Source: Vespula vulgaris
Lineage: Eukaryota; Arthropoda; Insecta; Hymenoptera; Vespidae
Length of the DNA stretch: 64,000 bases
Assembly: GCF_905475345.1 (NCBI RefSeq)
Contig: NC_066587.1
Location: 7,339,070-7,403,069 of the forward strand
Reading direction: 5' to 3'
Below the pieces are notes generated by a model, which had not been told where the DNA came from, searched no databases, and saw only the letters and a list, made by a program, of their open reading frames with translations. Within the stretch, counting starts at the first letter, position 1, and each line of letters opens with the position of its first letter. A program made the translations under genes and the position numbers. This document shows positions 34,882-46,245 of this stretch, piece by piece.

Positions 34882-34944
34882 CTTCATGGTGCTTAACGAA
34901 GAATCTCGCGAACGTAGAATTATCGCTTCGCGTCCTTGACGGAC
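34882..34944 (+). CDS. Candidate 63-nt internal exon (unrecognised)
   Basis: A long pyrimidine tract (about 34800-34876) ends in CCGCAG, then 63 bases are open in one frame only, then the donor GGAC|GTAAGT at 34945. The length is a multiple of three, with two bases completing a codon at the start and one base left at the end, so it could be included or skipped without shifting frame. The peptide is SWCLTKNLANVELSLRVLDG, mixed in composition and unlike neighbouring repeat translation. The other two frames contain stops. I do not recognise the sequence. No third exon could be placed downstream, because 34980-35110 is T-rich without a clear acceptor. Confidence 0.22.
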
Positions 34945-34949
34945 GTAAG

Positions 34950-35990
34950 TTCGCACGTAAAACGTGCTTTTAAAAAAGCTGTGCCGGTACTCAGACTCGT
35001 GTTTTCCTTTTTCCTTTCTTCCCTTTATTTTTCTCTTCTTTTTTTCTTTTATAATTCTTCTCTCTTCGCTCCCTTTTAAATATCTTTTTCCGCTTACCTT
35101 TCTCTTCTTTTTCAACTTCTTCGACATAATACCGATGTTTCTAACTGAAATGTTGATTTTATCTAATGATTTCGTGAAAAGGATAATACGAGGAAGAAAC
35201 GTTGCCAGGATCAATATATTATCTGTTATTTTATATTACATGTATATCTTTCACTAAATACACAATCCATTAAAATGTTCGATATAAAATTAATATGTTG
35301 AGAATATCCGTAAAAATGAAGAGGAGCAAATGAATATGGATAAAGAGTTATTTGAGTACATTTGATATTTGGTACGGATTTCTCTCTATCTATCTATCTC
35401 TCTCTCTCTCTCTCTCCCCCTCGCTTAATATTTCCATTACCCAAATATCAACACACATTCACAAAGAGGCGTTCATAATTCTTTCATTAACAATCTCATA
35501 TAAATAAAATCCTTATAAATATTAATGTACTCTGTAACAAATTCAATAACATATAAATAATCAAACATTTTTATCCATCAAGAAATAATTTTAAAAGAGA
35601 AGATACAGAAGGTAGAAGAATAAAAGATAAGTAATAACATGTACGAAAGAGAGAGGAGAGGAAGCAGAGGAAGGATTCAGGATTTATTTGTAAATTTTAT
35701 TCGATATGTACCTACACAGACATTATTTACATAGGAATATACGTATATGTATCGGTAGAAAACACAAATGCGATCCCTTCGTTCGTCGTATCGCACGTAC
35801 AATACACGCATACGTCACCGTGATACATTTGCAATATTAACTCTCCTCCGGCAACGAGGACAACTATAGCGTACTTTTCAGCCCTCTCTTTCTCCCTTCC
35901 TCCCTTGTTCTCAAAAACGTCGAAAGCAAGAGAAATAAATCAAGCGACGTTTCCGCGAGCCGGTTTTATACCGCGAGCTATAGTGGCACT
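34950..35990. other. Non-coding block
   Basis: T/C-rich sequence at 35000-35120, AT-rich unique sequence at 35220-35700 with a short (CT)n near 35385-35416, and CpG-bearing unique sequence at 35760-35880. No gene recognised. Confidence 0.5.
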
Positions 35991-35993
35991 CAC

Positions 35994-36116
35994 CGGGCGG
36001 TGCCATGAATGGTAATCCAAATTATTGTACCGGAAGTGGAGGGTCCACCACCGTCGACGAAAATTTGTCGGTGTAACGTAGGTCGTCCGTCGGCGACGGC
36101 CCGAATGAAAATCCAA
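35994..36116 (-). CDS. Best candidate internal exon, 123 nt (unrecognised)
   Basis: On the minus strand a CT-rich tract ends in AATTCCAG; then 123 bases are open in one frame and end at the consensus donor CCCG|GTGAGT (35993 downward). The length is a multiple of three with phase 2 at both ends, so the exon is symmetric. The peptide, after the split codon, begins WIFIRAVADGRPTLHRQIFV and continues with a glycine/serine stretch and an isoleucine-rich end. The sequence is non-repetitive and CpG-rich. The plus strand of the same DNA also carries a small open frame from ATG 36005 (22 codons, MNGNPNYCTGSGGSTTVDEN and three more), with only a weak donor, so strand is not certain. I do not recognise either product. 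Confidence 0.25.
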
Positions 36117-37344
36117 CTGGAATTGGACCAGACGGAAAGAGAGAGTTTTAAAGAGCAACATAGAAAAAGAGAGAGAGAGAGAAATAATGTTTATGTTTTA
36201 GTGTATGCGTGTGAAAGAGAGATAGAACGTTATTACGGTGCTGACTGTAACGAACGAATTAAAAGTGAACAAGCAAAACGTATGGCCCGGCATTATATCG
36301 ATTCGAAACAAGCGTCCCATTCTCCGAGCACGCTTCCGTGAATTTTCCATTTTACACATCGCGTGCCGCGATATACTATCACGCGCACGCCCCTCGGATT
36401 TATTCCGTACTCACTCTTTTTCTCTTCTTCTTTCTCTCTATCTTCCTTCCTTTCTTTCTCTTTCTCTATCTTTCATTCTCTCTTTCTCTCTCTCTCTCTT
36501 TGTTTATCTCTCTTTATTCCTATCATCCCTGCACTCGCACAGATCGTGAACCTGTCAACACGAAAGTCCGGACGTTATTTTTCTGCGTTTCACCGATCGC
36601 TCTGAAAACATTTCAGCATGATAAAATCTCTATTAGCCCGAGCGATATTACGAGTGGTCTCTGCTTTTCAAACGTTGCCGCGTAAGCGAAAGAAGATCGG
36701 TGCCAGTGTGATCGTTATTGCTGTTGCTGCTGCTGATCCATTCGTTTTGAATAAAAATTCCTGATAAAACAGGATGGAAACGATTCGTTACATCGAACGT
36801 ACATCTTTCCTATTTTCGATACTCTTAAACGTTAACGCGTTTTACTTGCTTACGGCTGACGACGTTTCTAATAACTAAACTAAAAATGAATAGGAAAAAA
36901 TTCGCGGAAACGAATTGAAAGACAAAAAAAAAGAAAGAAAGAAAGAAAGAAAAGGAAAAAGATAGAGAAAAAAAAATATAGAAAAAGCCATGACCACGTT
37001 AGCATACACGAGTTCAATTTGAGCTACACCAAATTGTTCTTCCATTTTAGCTAACGATACCCCCAATGGCTAGGTTATAATCTTTACAAGAGCATACTGC
37101 CAAAGGAGGAGAAAACGAGCGAGGAGAAAGGACCGGTTCCTTCTTTCCTCCTATAATGGATATTTAAAGGGTCTTATAGAAAGCCGTTTACGCTTCGCTC
37201 TTTACCGAATAAGAAGAGGATACTTGTAGAGAGTAGAGAAAGGGATGAAATAAAGGAAGAGAAAGGAAGAAAAAAAAAATAAAAGCATAGAGAATATAAG
37301 ATATAATAGAAAAGGGATAAAGAAAGAGAGAGGAAGGAAGAAAC

Positions 37345-37382
<38 letters not shown>

Positions 37383-37560
37383 ATATATTCAACGATGGGA
37401 TGAGGGAAAAATGAGGTCAGGACGATTCTTATTTCTTCGCGTTGGAAATTTTGCGAGCCGCGAGAAAAGCGAGAAGGAGACGACCTCGCATAGTAAGATT
37501 ATATTCCGACGGCTGTTTCCATCGGAGAAAGTTAGAAAGAGAGACAGCAGAGTGAAGAAG

Positions 37561-37564
<4 letters not shown>

Positions 37565-37620
<56 letters not shown>
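37565..37620. repeat. (GA)n microsatellite
   Basis: Uninterrupted, about 56 bases. Confidence 0.95.
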
Positions 37621-37628
<8 letters not shown>

Positions 37629-37911
37629 CGATAATCGTAATTGCGAGGAGATTCTCGTCTACGAGCATGCCACCAGTATGCAAAGTATATGCAGTTAGCA
37701 ATCCCATTGTCCTAGAGGCTAGCAACCTGCGCTACGAGCTTTGAAGATCCTTCGAAGATTCGCTCCATGAAACCGCCTGATGAACGTCCACGTATTAAAC
37801 TCGACCCGGATCACGTAGAAATAAAAAGGAATTCGTGAATTTCTAGAGCAGCTTTAAAAAATAATTTCTCTATTCCTCTTTTTTTCAACCTTTATCATCG
37901 TCATCGTTCAC

Positions 37912-37946
37912 GTCGTAGTCGTAGTCGTAGTCGTAGTCGTAGTCGT
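37912..37946. repeat. (GTAGTC)n hexanucleotide repeat
   Basis: Nearly six copies of a six-base unit. On the minus strand it reads as alternating aspartate and tyrosine in one frame. Confidence 0.9.
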
Positions 37947-40702
37947 TTCTACATGATCGCGAATGAAAATCGCAATAAAGTACGATATTAAAAATTTCGT
38001 CGAAAAATATCCACGGGCTGTCTCCTCTTTCAATAGTATGTATGAAAAAGGGTGGCGAGTAAAGGTACTCGACGATTTCATTTATTCGTTCGATCATAGA
38101 TCCGTTAGGCTCACTTAATTGCAATAAAACGGATTTGCACATATATGTTTCGATTTCAAACGCATTCCAATCGACTTTTCGATAGGAGCGAAGTGCACTC
38201 TTTGTTGTTATTGTTTAAAATGGGATGATAAATGAAGGAAAAATAACGATTAAAAATTGAAAATGAATTCTTTTGACGTAACTGCGAAATACAAGATCAT
38301 ATCGTGAATATTACGAGTAGATTCGAGTAGTCGATAGCCGTACAGCCATATAGCTACCTATGTAGTAGAGACCAGGAAGCCACGCGATGAAATCCCATCC
38401 GTTTTCGAGGCACGCTCGCTTCGACGTTCCTCGTATAATTTCAAGAAACTTTCGTCTCCCTTCTGCCTCACCTTCGGAAATTGTTTAACGCGAGGTGAAC
38501 CTGATGGAACTCGTACACTGTTCGTTACTTAAACTCGAAAGCTTTCCGATATTAAATTCGCTACCGTAATGATAAGATGACGAAGCTCGGAGGAACAATT
38601 TAAATCTATGAATATTGGTATATATATATATATATGCATATACACGTATACACGAGATGCGTTCTTGGTAGTTAATACCGAGATTGTTAATTACTCCATT
38701 AGCATTCGAAACGGATTGCTCGAAGTGTTTCGGTTGCACGCTGCTGCTACATATATCGCGTATACTCGTCGATAGAAGGAGGTATCTACTTACCCATCTA
38801 CTCACCAACCTTCTTGGTTGACCCCTAATGTACTTCTAACCACGAAACAGTACTCTTGCTTGATACCAGTCATACGATCCTTCCTGCATCTACGTATTTG
38901 TCAATCGATTTCGTCAATGAATTCAACGAATCCTCCTCCTGTCAAAATAGTAATCCATGGGAAAATTATTCTCGTGGAAACGATTACACGTCTATTCATT
39001 CTAACAAGATTATTCTTTAAGAATCTTTCTTTAAAAGATTTCTATAATTTCTTTTTTCTTTTTGTTTATTATTACTTCTATTATTTAATGTCCCGTCAAT
39101 CGCTTGTATGCCTTTTTAATCACATAAGTTTGATGTTTTTTTTAGATAATATTGTAGTCAGTATATTTTTCTTGAGAAAAAGAGAAAATCTTTAATCTAA
39201 TTTCATTCATCGAATTTCCTCTTTATTTGTTTCTCTTTTCCTTTTTTTTTTTTTTGTTTCCTTCAACAGGAAAGGATAATTTTGGAAAGTACGTCGATCA
39301 GTACAGTGATCGGAGATTGAAGAATATTTTTGACCGTTCTATCCACTCTTTCATTTCCTTCTGTCTACATGGGGAGGGAATTACTGTGATCGAGTTGTTT
39401 CTTTGGATTACTTTAATATAAGATTTTTGACATACTCGGATGATGGAGTCGTTTGTCCACTAGTTATGGATTGCTTTTATAGTATTTGTAGAATCGCAAG
39501 AAATAACGAAACGTTCGTTTTGATCATTGGTTACAGTTTCGATAATACGTTTTATCACGTTAAACTCGTAAAAAAAAAAAGATAGGAACTACTTGATAAA
39601 ATTTTGTAATCGATTGACCTGATATAATTGTATAAACGTTATCGTTTCACGCTTTAAAAAAAGATTTAGAATTTGTTCTTTTATAAAATGATCTTTATAA
39701 AATGGTTTTACATTTACCAGGTTTCTATCAATTCTTAAAATTTGATTAATTCTTAAATCTTTAACAGATTTAGGTTGACATCTTGTTACCTCCAAACAAA
39801 TCTTCATCGAATTCTATTTTTTGGGCATAATCTATGAAGAAATACTATGAATTATTTATCTTGCTTGTAAACTGAATTTTCATAACAAGTTCTCCTTCGA
39901 AGATAAATATCCTATAGAAAAAGAAGAAGAAGAATTCTTTGAAAAAATACATTCATTCCAAGCAACGTTTTACAAATTAAAACAATCTCACCTTACGTAT
40001 GATATCGCGTTTCATTTATCTTTATGATATACGACAATATATCGATGTCATCTTTATAAACTATATCCTATTGCAATCTTTGAAAATAGGCGAATAATAT
40101 TGTTTACGATAAGAAAGAAGAAACGGTTTGCGACGGATCGCTCAGAATTGATAAATCTCTTAAAAGAAGAAGAATACAATCCCTCTTCTCGAGCGTTGTT
40201 ACGTTTCCTCTGATGCGTAGTTTCTACGTCAGAGAAAACCGAATCTGTGGAGAGAAGAGACGAAAGATGGATCCTGTGTTCAGTTGGTTGGAAAAGGATG
40301 AAGATAGAAAGACAGAGGAGGGGTGTAGAGATGTCTAAAGGAGGTGGTGCAGGAAGTGGATAGGAAGATACGTCATATTCCTTAAACGAGAGGAGGAACG
40401 TCAGAACAAGCTGGCGCCACTCATACCTACTATCTAGAGAATAACAATATCCAAGTCTCTATCTATATGTCGTTTTGCAGACATACACATACAGACCACA
40501 CGAGCGCGCGCGCGGGCATGTGCTGCGAACTCCGTCTCTTTCTCTCTCTTTCTTTCTTTCTCTCTTTCTCTCTCTCTCTCACACACACTTTTCTTCTCCA
40601 GCCGGTGTCGTGCAAAAGAAAAGCTCCTGCACCTAAAGCGACTTCGAGCCGATTTATACTATATACCACGTATATGTATACATACATACATATATATGTG
40701 TA

Positions 40703-40738
<36 letters not shown>

Positions 40739-40752
40739 TGTATGTATATGTA

Positions 40753-40994
40753 CAGGGTGATTCGTGTAAAGCGATCATTGGAAAATTTTTTTTCTCCAAT
40801 GGACCTCGCAAATTTCCTTTTTTCATTATTTCGAAGATCCGTTCGTCGAATCATTTTAATACATTTCATTTTCTCTTTTTTTCTTTTTCTTTTTCTTTTT
40901 CTTTTTCTTTTTCTTTCTTTTTTTTTCTTCTTCTTCAATCTACTTGAGAAATCTCAAGATCGATAAAGTCACTCACGTTACACGTTACACCCTG
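40753..40994. mobile_element. MITE-like element, CAGGGTG family, copy 2 (242 bp)
   Basis: Starts CAGGGTGATTCGTGTAA and ends with the imperfect reverse complement (TTACACGTTACACCCTG); including flanking TA, 19 of the first 24 positions match. TA directly flanks both ends (40751-40752, 40995-40996). The core holds CTTTTT hexamers, CTTCTTCTT and poly-T on the plus strand. No coding capacity. Inserted beside a (TATG)n microsatellite. Of the three copies this has the longest end similarity. Confidence 0.75.
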
Positions 40995-40999
40995 TATAT

Positions 41000-41451
41000 G
41001 TGTTCGAGAAATACATGTGTTCCTTCAAGAATTTTTCCACAAATTTTGTTTGCGACCCTCGTAGAAGGAGGTGGATAAAGGGTGCAGGGGAATTATTGCT
41101 CCTGGCCCGGACATCGATCCTTTTTCGAGTGAGCTATATCCATCCGCTTCGAAGACGAAGACGTTAGATTCTCTCATTCTTTTTCTTTTATTTTTAGGAA
41201 ATCTGAAAGGATATCGAACACGCGCTATTCCTGTCTTTCTTTGTCTCTACTCCGTTTGAACAGACGAAACAACATTTTTCTGTTTCTTGGGGTTGATCAC
41301 GTACATATATGTGTGCTATATGTGTATGCGTATATATTACACACACACACACACATATAATGTGTGCTCGATCGAAGTCATGGCATATGATATTACGTTC
41401 TGGACCGAGTCAAACGTGTTCGTCTTTATTGCTTCAAATATAAACAAAGCT

Positions 41452-41496
<45 letters not shown>

Positions 41497-44360
41497 TTTA
41501 TCAACGTATATATCTCCATATCACTTCAAAGTAATTTTAAATTTAAAATCGTATATATTTTAACGAACGTCAGGATAATTCTTTTGAAAATTCTTTTTAT
41601 AGATCCAAATATTATATATCCATGTGAATAACATTCTCGGAGACATAGCAATGTAATTAATCCAATCAGAGTAACCACATTTACACACATTCCCACAATA
41701 ATTCTTGAATCGAGAAAGATGTTCACTTTACTAGATGGTATCTCGGTATGAGGATAGAACGAGGCAGTGATTCATAGAATATTTGCGAAGCACCCCAGCC
41801 GCAAACCAATGTCGGACGACCTAAATGCTTTATGAAATAGGATCAGCACTCCTGGAATCTGAGAATTTGTGCTACCGGAAGCTTCAGACTGCTAGGAAGG
41901 GAGAACCGTACGAGCTTTAATGATGAAACACGAGAGATCGATTGGAATTTCGAGAGGTAAGTTACGCGATCATCGACACTTTTATTTGATCTTTTTCAAA
42001 AGAAGAAAAAAAGAAAAACATTTTACAGTTTTTTTTTTTTTTTTGGTAATTCTTATTTTTTTCTTTAGACCTATATATACCGATCTTCAATGTTTTACGA
42101 ATATTTAGATAATCGATAAACGCGAATAAATCCGTCCTTGTGTTTACGAATCGACGACGCAATACATATTCCATATCGTAGGATATAAACATCGATATAA
42201 GCGGTACTTCACTCGACCACCCCTATTCCATAGAAGGTACTCGAGTCGAATATTTACGAACCGCAAAGGCGAACCAATAAACAGAATCGGAATATGGGAT
42301 AACTGTTTTATGAAATAACGATAGTGTCTTTCGAATTCGAACTTTTCCATTCGAAAATTAGAAAGATAAGTAAGAAGAAGAAATATATTTTATTTTATGA
42401 TGAAAACTGATAAAAGAGAGAAAGAGAGAGAGAGAGAGATTTAAAAGATTTATGACTAGAATAACAATGTTTCGCGTTTGACAAGTTCGCAGACGCGGAC
42501 TTGTTTAAGGAAAATTTAATTTGACAAAAAGTTTAAAGTCCTTTTATTAACTTTGTTATTTATTAGCGAAAGTTTTAAAATCTCGGCTAATAATATACGA
42601 TACGATGGTAAAAATAACAATTAACTGAAATATCAAAAAACGATAATCTTGTACCGAGATTTGAATTCTAAGTTCTGAATTGTAAATTAGTTAAATTCGG
42701 AATGTAGTATATTTTGAGTTTTTAGTTCTATGTATGAAAAAATGTAAAAAAAAGAAATGTCTAAAAAATATACACATAGAATGACCTGTGCGGGTCACGT
42801 TATTTATATCGATACTTCGAAAAGTGTCGACTAAGGACAACGAAAGCGGAGTTAAAATTAATTATCTGATCAGTGATAACTTAATTCTCGAAAGGTTTTA
42901 GAAAAAAGATTGTATGTCAGGGTTCAAAAAATTGACAGTTTTTGTATTCTTTAATTCAGAATGTTTTAATCCAAGTTGGAATTTTTAATGAGAATATCTG
43001 ATATGTCAGACCATCTATCACCAAACGCGACCATCATAAATTATGATCTTCTTCGATCTTAACGGACAATATAAATTATATATTAATATATATATAATAT
43101 TAATTATATATTAAATTATAAATTATATTTATATACGTAGGTTCAGATATAAGATAATTAACAACGTAAAATCATAATTGGAACGAAAATGAAACGGATC
43201 AGTAGAGTAATTTGTATTACAGTAATTTCTCCATGCCATGCAGAAAATTACGAATAAAAATGTTCAAATATTCGTGTCTGGTTAGATAGTAAAAGAGGCA
43301 AAAAAAAAATAAAGATAAAAAGAAAAAAGAGAAAGAAGAGATGAGGAAGGGAAACGAAGGTAGAGTTTTATACGGGCGGAAGTTAAACGATTAAAGCTCG
43401 CGGTCCAATGTCAAAGTTCTTTGAAAATTCGAGAGAAGTTCAGCGGATAATCGCGGAGAGAAAAACGAGTGACCTTATATACCAAGAACGGGAGGTAAAA
43501 ATATTATCGAAGAAAACAGTCCCGAACGATTTTCTTCTTTTCCTTTTTCTTCTTCTTATTTCTCTTTCCTTTTTCCTTCTATTTTTTATTTTTTCATTTT
43601 TTTATTTTTATTTTTATTTTTTTTTTTTTACTTTTTGTACCTTTCTTCCTCTCTGCACAATGTAGGCGTTCTTGAGCAAGCGAGCCAACGAGTTTTTTCT
43701 TAACCTTCGAGTGAAACTCATACTTACGTTCTCCTCGCGTAATTTATACCGAACGACTTTCTATTTTCGAAGGAAACCTGCCAATCTTTTCGAGGTACGT
43801 TATTATTACGAGAAGTAAACGGAATTTGTGCCATTTCTTTCAACATCGATATTTTCCTTTCCGAAGCTCATAGTCGAACCATCTTGAAAAAACGGAGAAT
43901 AAGGTTTTTTAAACGTTCATAAACGTTTCTTTTCTTTTCTCTTTTTCTTTTTTTTTTATGCAATTTCCATCGTCCATCGTAAAACTTACGTATTCCTCGT
44001 TATTTATGTATTTTCTATAGTACGAAACTTATTAACGAGTAAGTAAAATTTTTCATTCAGAAATTAGTCTTTCCTTGTGAATTACAAATTAACAAGAAAA
44101 ATTCTCTTGCCTCTTAGAAAGGATGTATTTAGCTCGGAGCAACGAATAATATAGTGGTCGTCGTCGAGACGGAAGTTTAATTTGACTTATGAAACCCTAG
44201 AAAAGAAAAGATATCATTAAGGGTTACTACCCTTCTAGTATCCGAGCCTCGCCAACCTTCCGCGCCTTCTTCTTCCGTAATTGGACTTAGGTTCGCAAGA
44301 AAAAAATAATTGATGATAGTTCAGGAGACCAAAATCCCCAACGATTAATCTTATAATTTG
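41000..44360. other. AT-rich non-coding block
   Basis: CA and TA runs near 41330-41357, (CT)n at 41456-41487, T-rich tracts at 42028-42066 and 43530-43630, and AT palindromic sequence at 43076-43130. Near 41956 a perfect donor GAG|GTAAGT follows a short open frame (ATG 41920, reading MMKHERSIGISR) in unique sequence; the upstream part has a stop at 41893 and no matching acceptor. Confidence 0.45.
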
Positions 44361-44365
44361 TCAAG

Positions 44366-44368
<3 letters not shown>

Positions 44369-44449
<81 letters not shown>

Positions 44450-44468
44450 CCTCTGTCTCTCTCTGTCT

Positions 44469-44502
<34 letters not shown>

Positions 44503-44508
44503 CGCTCT
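44369..44508. repeat. Long (CT)n microsatellite
   Basis: About 76 uninterrupted bases (44369-44444), then CT with G and TT interruptions to about 44508. Confidence 0.95.
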
Positions 44509-44519
44509 TGCGTTCTTTC

Positions 44520-46183
44520 TACTCTCGACTGCCAACCGTCGATTCGATCTGTTTCACGTGTCGCTCGATTGCACAGCAAACGTGGTACCTTTTATAAATC
44601 ATTAAAATCGATACTTCATCATCGATAAAGGACGTAACAAACGATACGTCTTCGAAGAAAAATCGCCACCGTCGGCTCGAACGCGCCGTTAATTTTACTT
44701 TACACAGTTACCCACGTGAAATAATCCTTATATGTTATATCACATGCAATATCATCGTCGTCTAATCAAATTCGTATATTTCTTTTTTTTCTTCTTTTTT
44801 TCTTAATGTTACTGGATCGGAAAAAAAGGAAAAAGGAAAGACAGAAAAAAGAAAAATAGGAAATCTAGTTTGAAAGCTTTTCTCGATATGTAAATATCAA
44901 GTGAGCTTACGAAATGTAGACACATCTATACGTAGAGATACTACGTCTGTATATATATATATATTTACGTTCGAGTGTAGTTATCTGTAGACGCTTGGCA
45001 GTGCTTACACTATCGTACCGATTTATCCTGAGCAAGAGTAATCCCCTAGTCCCCGGCGGTAATCATGTTTGCTATTTTGATGCTCATACATAAACAAACA
45101 TAAGTTGATGCGGTAGGTAGGTAGGTAGAGCACCAAGATTTACCACATATTCCGAAGCTTGTTGTATGCGTGTGTGCGTCCGTGTATACGTATACGTATA
45201 CGTGCGTATATATATATATCTCTATGTGTGTGTGTATATATGTGTAAATGTTTGTCACATATTGTCGCACCTATATAAATATATTTTTAGACGAATAACA
45301 TCGCGTAAACAAATTAAAAAAGAAGTGAACATATATACATAACGCGAGAAACAACGAACGATCTGTTTTTGTTACTGTAATAATATAACGGGGTCGCAAA
45401 ATTTGTTAGATTTATTTCACAGACGATAATTATCGTCAAACGTAAGATACATATGTGAGTCCAAACGAAATAACAAAAAGCTTCCATTTAATTCTTCGTG
45501 CAAATGTAAAATATCCATTTATCGTGGATACGATTTATTCGCGATGGAAGCATATTTGCTTACGGAGTTCACAAAGGCAAAAACAAAAACAATGTTTTTC
45601 CTTCGCAAATATTCATGTCGGAGAATGTCGAGAAGAAGAAAAAGAAGAAGAAGAATGAAGAGGAAAAGAAGGAGGGACCGTACTCACCGTCAATCCGATC
45701 GAAATCGTCCTACGAACAAACTTCGAATACGTTTCCCGAACATATATAACCAACCCCTCGTCCTCGAGATTTACGAAGCTACTTTCGGTTTGCGAACACA
45801 TGTCCGTCGAAATTCCACGTGTCCTTATTCCCTATATACATATGTTATGTATAATCTATCTCTTTCTCACTTCCCAATGATATTATTCAGATTTTTAACG
45901 GACGGACGAACGAACGAACGAACGAACGAACGAAGATCGACCATAGTTGTCTCGCTTCATTGCTTTCTAAGATCTACGACTTGAAATTCTCAGTCCTTTT
46001 TTCTCCCTTTTCTTTTTTTTTTCTTTTTCTTTCTCAAAGATCACGAACACGTGAACCGAATTTCGATCGAAACGACGTTTATTACGATCATTATTTATGT
46101 AGGTAGATATATCTCTAGAGTATCCTATGTAAATATCCTTTCCTAATGTATGTGTGTATTTATATTCTATGTGAGGACTCAAC

Positions 46184-46245
<62 letters not shown>

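Larger units (their letters stand above)
36120..40750. other. Non-coding block with several microsatellites
   Basis: CT-rich runs at 36420-36520, GAAA near 36927-36955, (GA)n at 37348-37378 and 37565-37620 (56 bases), a hexamer array (GTAGTC)n at 37912-37946, AT-rich unique sequence at 38980-40130, and (TATG)n at 40700-40748. At 39240-39270 a T-rich tract ending CAACAG resembles an acceptor before a 51-codon open stretch without partner signals. Unique CpG-rich sequence lies at 36240-36410. Confidence 0.45.

Noticed and set aside
45544..45984. 146-codon plus frame
   Set aside because: Built from GAA-type and CGAA repeats joined by short unique segments; no recognisable domain or splice signals.
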